Below the pieces are notes generated by a model. The model saw only the letters and a list, made by a program, of their open reading frames with translations, was not told the origin of the DNA and did no database searches. 5,006 bases of DNA from Galbitalea sp036491035. GTDB taxonomy: Bacteria; Actinomycetota; Actinomycetes; Actinomycetales; Microbacteriaceae. Below, one piece after another: positions 3,929 through 5,006 of the stretch. The stretch lies in the NCBI GenBank assembly GCA_036491035.1, contig DASXCU010000141.1, positions 1 through 5,006 on the forward strand, read 5' to 3'. The position numbers and the translations under genes are program-made. How positions within the stretch are numbered: position 1 is the first letter of the stretch; each line of letters starts with the position of its first letter.

Positions 3929-5006
3929 GTGAATGCCCCAGCCACCTCTGCGACCACGGTTCCTGTCATCCGTCGGCTCCGGGTTCCCTCCCACGTCGCG
4001 TTCGTCGCGATTTCCGCCGCCCTGCTGTCGTTTTTCGTTGCGGCGGGTGCGCCCACGCCACTGTTCCCGCTCTACGAGAAGAGCTGGGGATTTGCTCCGT
4101 CACTCCTGACCGTCGCTTTCGGTGTCTACGCCTTCGGCCTGATCGCTTCGCTTCTGGTCGTCGGGGGCCTATCCGACTACGTCGGTCGCCGTCCGATGCT
4201 CATCGGAGCGCTGCTCCTCGAACTCGTCGCCACGATCGTCTTCCTCTTCGCGACCTCGATCGAGTGGGTGATCCTGGCCCGGGTGCTGCAAGGAATTGCG
4301 ACCGGCGTCGCCTCGAGCACATTCGGTGCGGCCATCGTGGAGCTCGCACCCGACCGTCGCAAGAAGCTCGGTGCGCTCATGACATCCCTCATGACCACGG
4401 CGGGACTCGGGATCGGCGCACTCTTCGCCGGGCTCGTGGCGTTCGCCATCCCTGCCGCCGCCGCGACGACGGTATGGATCGTGTTGATCGTCCTGATGAT
4501 GGCCGGCACCGTGTTCGCGATTCTCACCCCCGAGACGTCTGCGCGGCGTCCCGGCGCGCGCGGATCGCTCGTCCCGCGGCTCGCCGTGCCGGTCCAGGTC
4601 CGGCGGCTGTTCGCAATTACCGCTCCGTCGCTCGTCTCGATGTTTCTCGCGACCGCGCTGTTCCTCGGACTTATCCCGACGATCCTCGGTGGTGTGTTCG
4701 GCGTGACCCAGCCACTGGTCGGCGGCGTGATCAACTTCGTGATGTTCGGGGCGGCCACACTCACTGCGGCGCTGGCGAACGCCATCCACCCGCACGCCCT
4801 CAAGCTCTTCGGCAACATCGGGATCCTGCTCGGCACTGTTCTGATTCTTGCCGGCATCGAGCTCCACAATCTCGGACCGTTGTGGGCGTCAGCCGTTATT
4901 GCCGGTGCGGGCATCGGCGCGACGTTCTCCGGCAGCACGCGCGGCCTCCTCCCCGAGGTGAAGCCGTATGAGCGGGCCGGTCTCCTGGCGGCCATCTTCA
5001 CGGTCT
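3920..5006 (+). CDS. MFS transporter (drug-efflux type), cut at the window edge
   Basis: The first 362 codons are present and the frame is open at the right edge; a typical MFS protein of about 400 residues would need roughly 40 more. After a short polar N-terminus (1-25), hydrophobic segments lie near 26-47, 61-82, 93-112, 116-140, 152-177, 184-202, 229-253, 263-288, 296-315 and 319-337. That accounts for ten helices, with a long basic central loop at about 204-228. MFS motif A is clear after helix 2: Gly-Gly-Leu-Ser-Asp-Tyr-Val-Gly-Arg-Arg-Pro (82-92), with Asp86 and Arg90 conserved. A glycine-rich helix 5 (Gly162, Gly164, Gly166, Gly171) resembles the bend seen in proton/drug antiporters. 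ATG 3920 is chosen from the promoter position; no Shine-Dalgarno precedes it, and GTG 3929 is a weaker alternative. The product is an inner-membrane transporter, probably repressed by the divergent HxlR protein; its substrate is unknown. Confidence 0.9.
   Translation, partial: MIDVNAPATSATTVPVIRRLRVPSHVAFVAISAALLSFFVAAGAPTPLFPLYEKSWGFAPSLLTVAFGVYAFGLIASLLVVGGLSDYVGRRPMLIGALLLELVATIVFLFATSIEWVILARVLQGIATGVASSTFGAAIVELAPDRRKKLGALMTSLMTTAGLGIGALFAGLVAFAIPAAAATTVWIVLIVLMMAGTVFAILTPETSARRPGARGSLVPRLAVPVQVRRLFAITAPSLVSMFLATALFLGLIPTILGGVFGVTQPLVGGVINFVMFGAATLTAALANAIHPHALKLFGNIGILLGTVLILAGIELHNLGPLWASAVIAGAGIGATFSGSTRGLLPEVKPYERAGLLAAIFTV

Noticed and set aside
4169..5001. Two long overlapping - strand frames at the right end
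   Set aside because: Both are antisense to the MFS gene. One translates to an Asp/Glu/Arg/His-rich string with no hydrophobic core. The + strand frame shows clear membrane helices and MFS motif A.
1..5006. Search for tRNA, rRNA, CRISPR arrays, insertion sequences, phage or defence genes
   Set aside because: No cloverleaf, spaced direct repeats, transposase or nuclease motifs, or terminal inverted repeats were recognised; the window is almost fully explained by metabolic, regulatory and transport genes.

Overview
The window is high-GC, densely coded DNA with short gaps, overlapping start and stop codons, one GTG start and two apparently leaderless genes. This suggests an actinobacterium. Microbacteriaceae or a related family is my guess from protein style only; no marker gene is present.

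Region 1 (1-2162, + strand) is the distal end of a carbohydrate-type operon. It holds the last 52 codons of a probable Gfo/Idh/MocA oxidoreductase, a DUF993 protein related to dihydrodipicolinate synthase/aldolase (GTG start at 157), and a xylose-isomerase-like TIM-barrel sugar isomerase/epimerase. Each gene overlaps the next by 1-3 bases, so they are very likely co-translated. A sugar dehydrogenase, a lysine-type aldolase fold and a metal-dependent isomerase/lyase fold together look like a route that oxidises a sugar or polyol and then isomerises or cleaves it. The substrate cannot be read from the sequence.

Region 2 (2163-3336, + strand) is a two-gene unit: a VOC/glyoxalase-superfamily protein and, 5 bases later, an HxlR-family regulator with an SCP2-like C-terminal domain. 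A perfect 7-bp inverted repeat lies just downstream of a TTGACG -35-like element before the VOC gene, and is a good candidate operator for that regulator.

Region 3 (3341-5006) is a second HxlR-family regulator on the - strand, divergent from an MFS transporter that runs off the right edge. Their AT-rich 72-base spacer carries repeated ATCAAT/ATTGAT half-sites and two -10 boxes placed 6-7 bases from the start codons. The layout fits a repressor controlling itself and a drug-efflux-type transporter through leaderless transcripts. The two HxlR genes converge with only 4 bases between their stop codons.

No RNA gene, insertion sequence, CRISPR array or phage feature was seen, and no stretch over 100 bases lacks a gene. 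I found no clearly new defence or mobile system. The least characterised parts are the DUF993 operon and the divergent HxlR/MFS control region.
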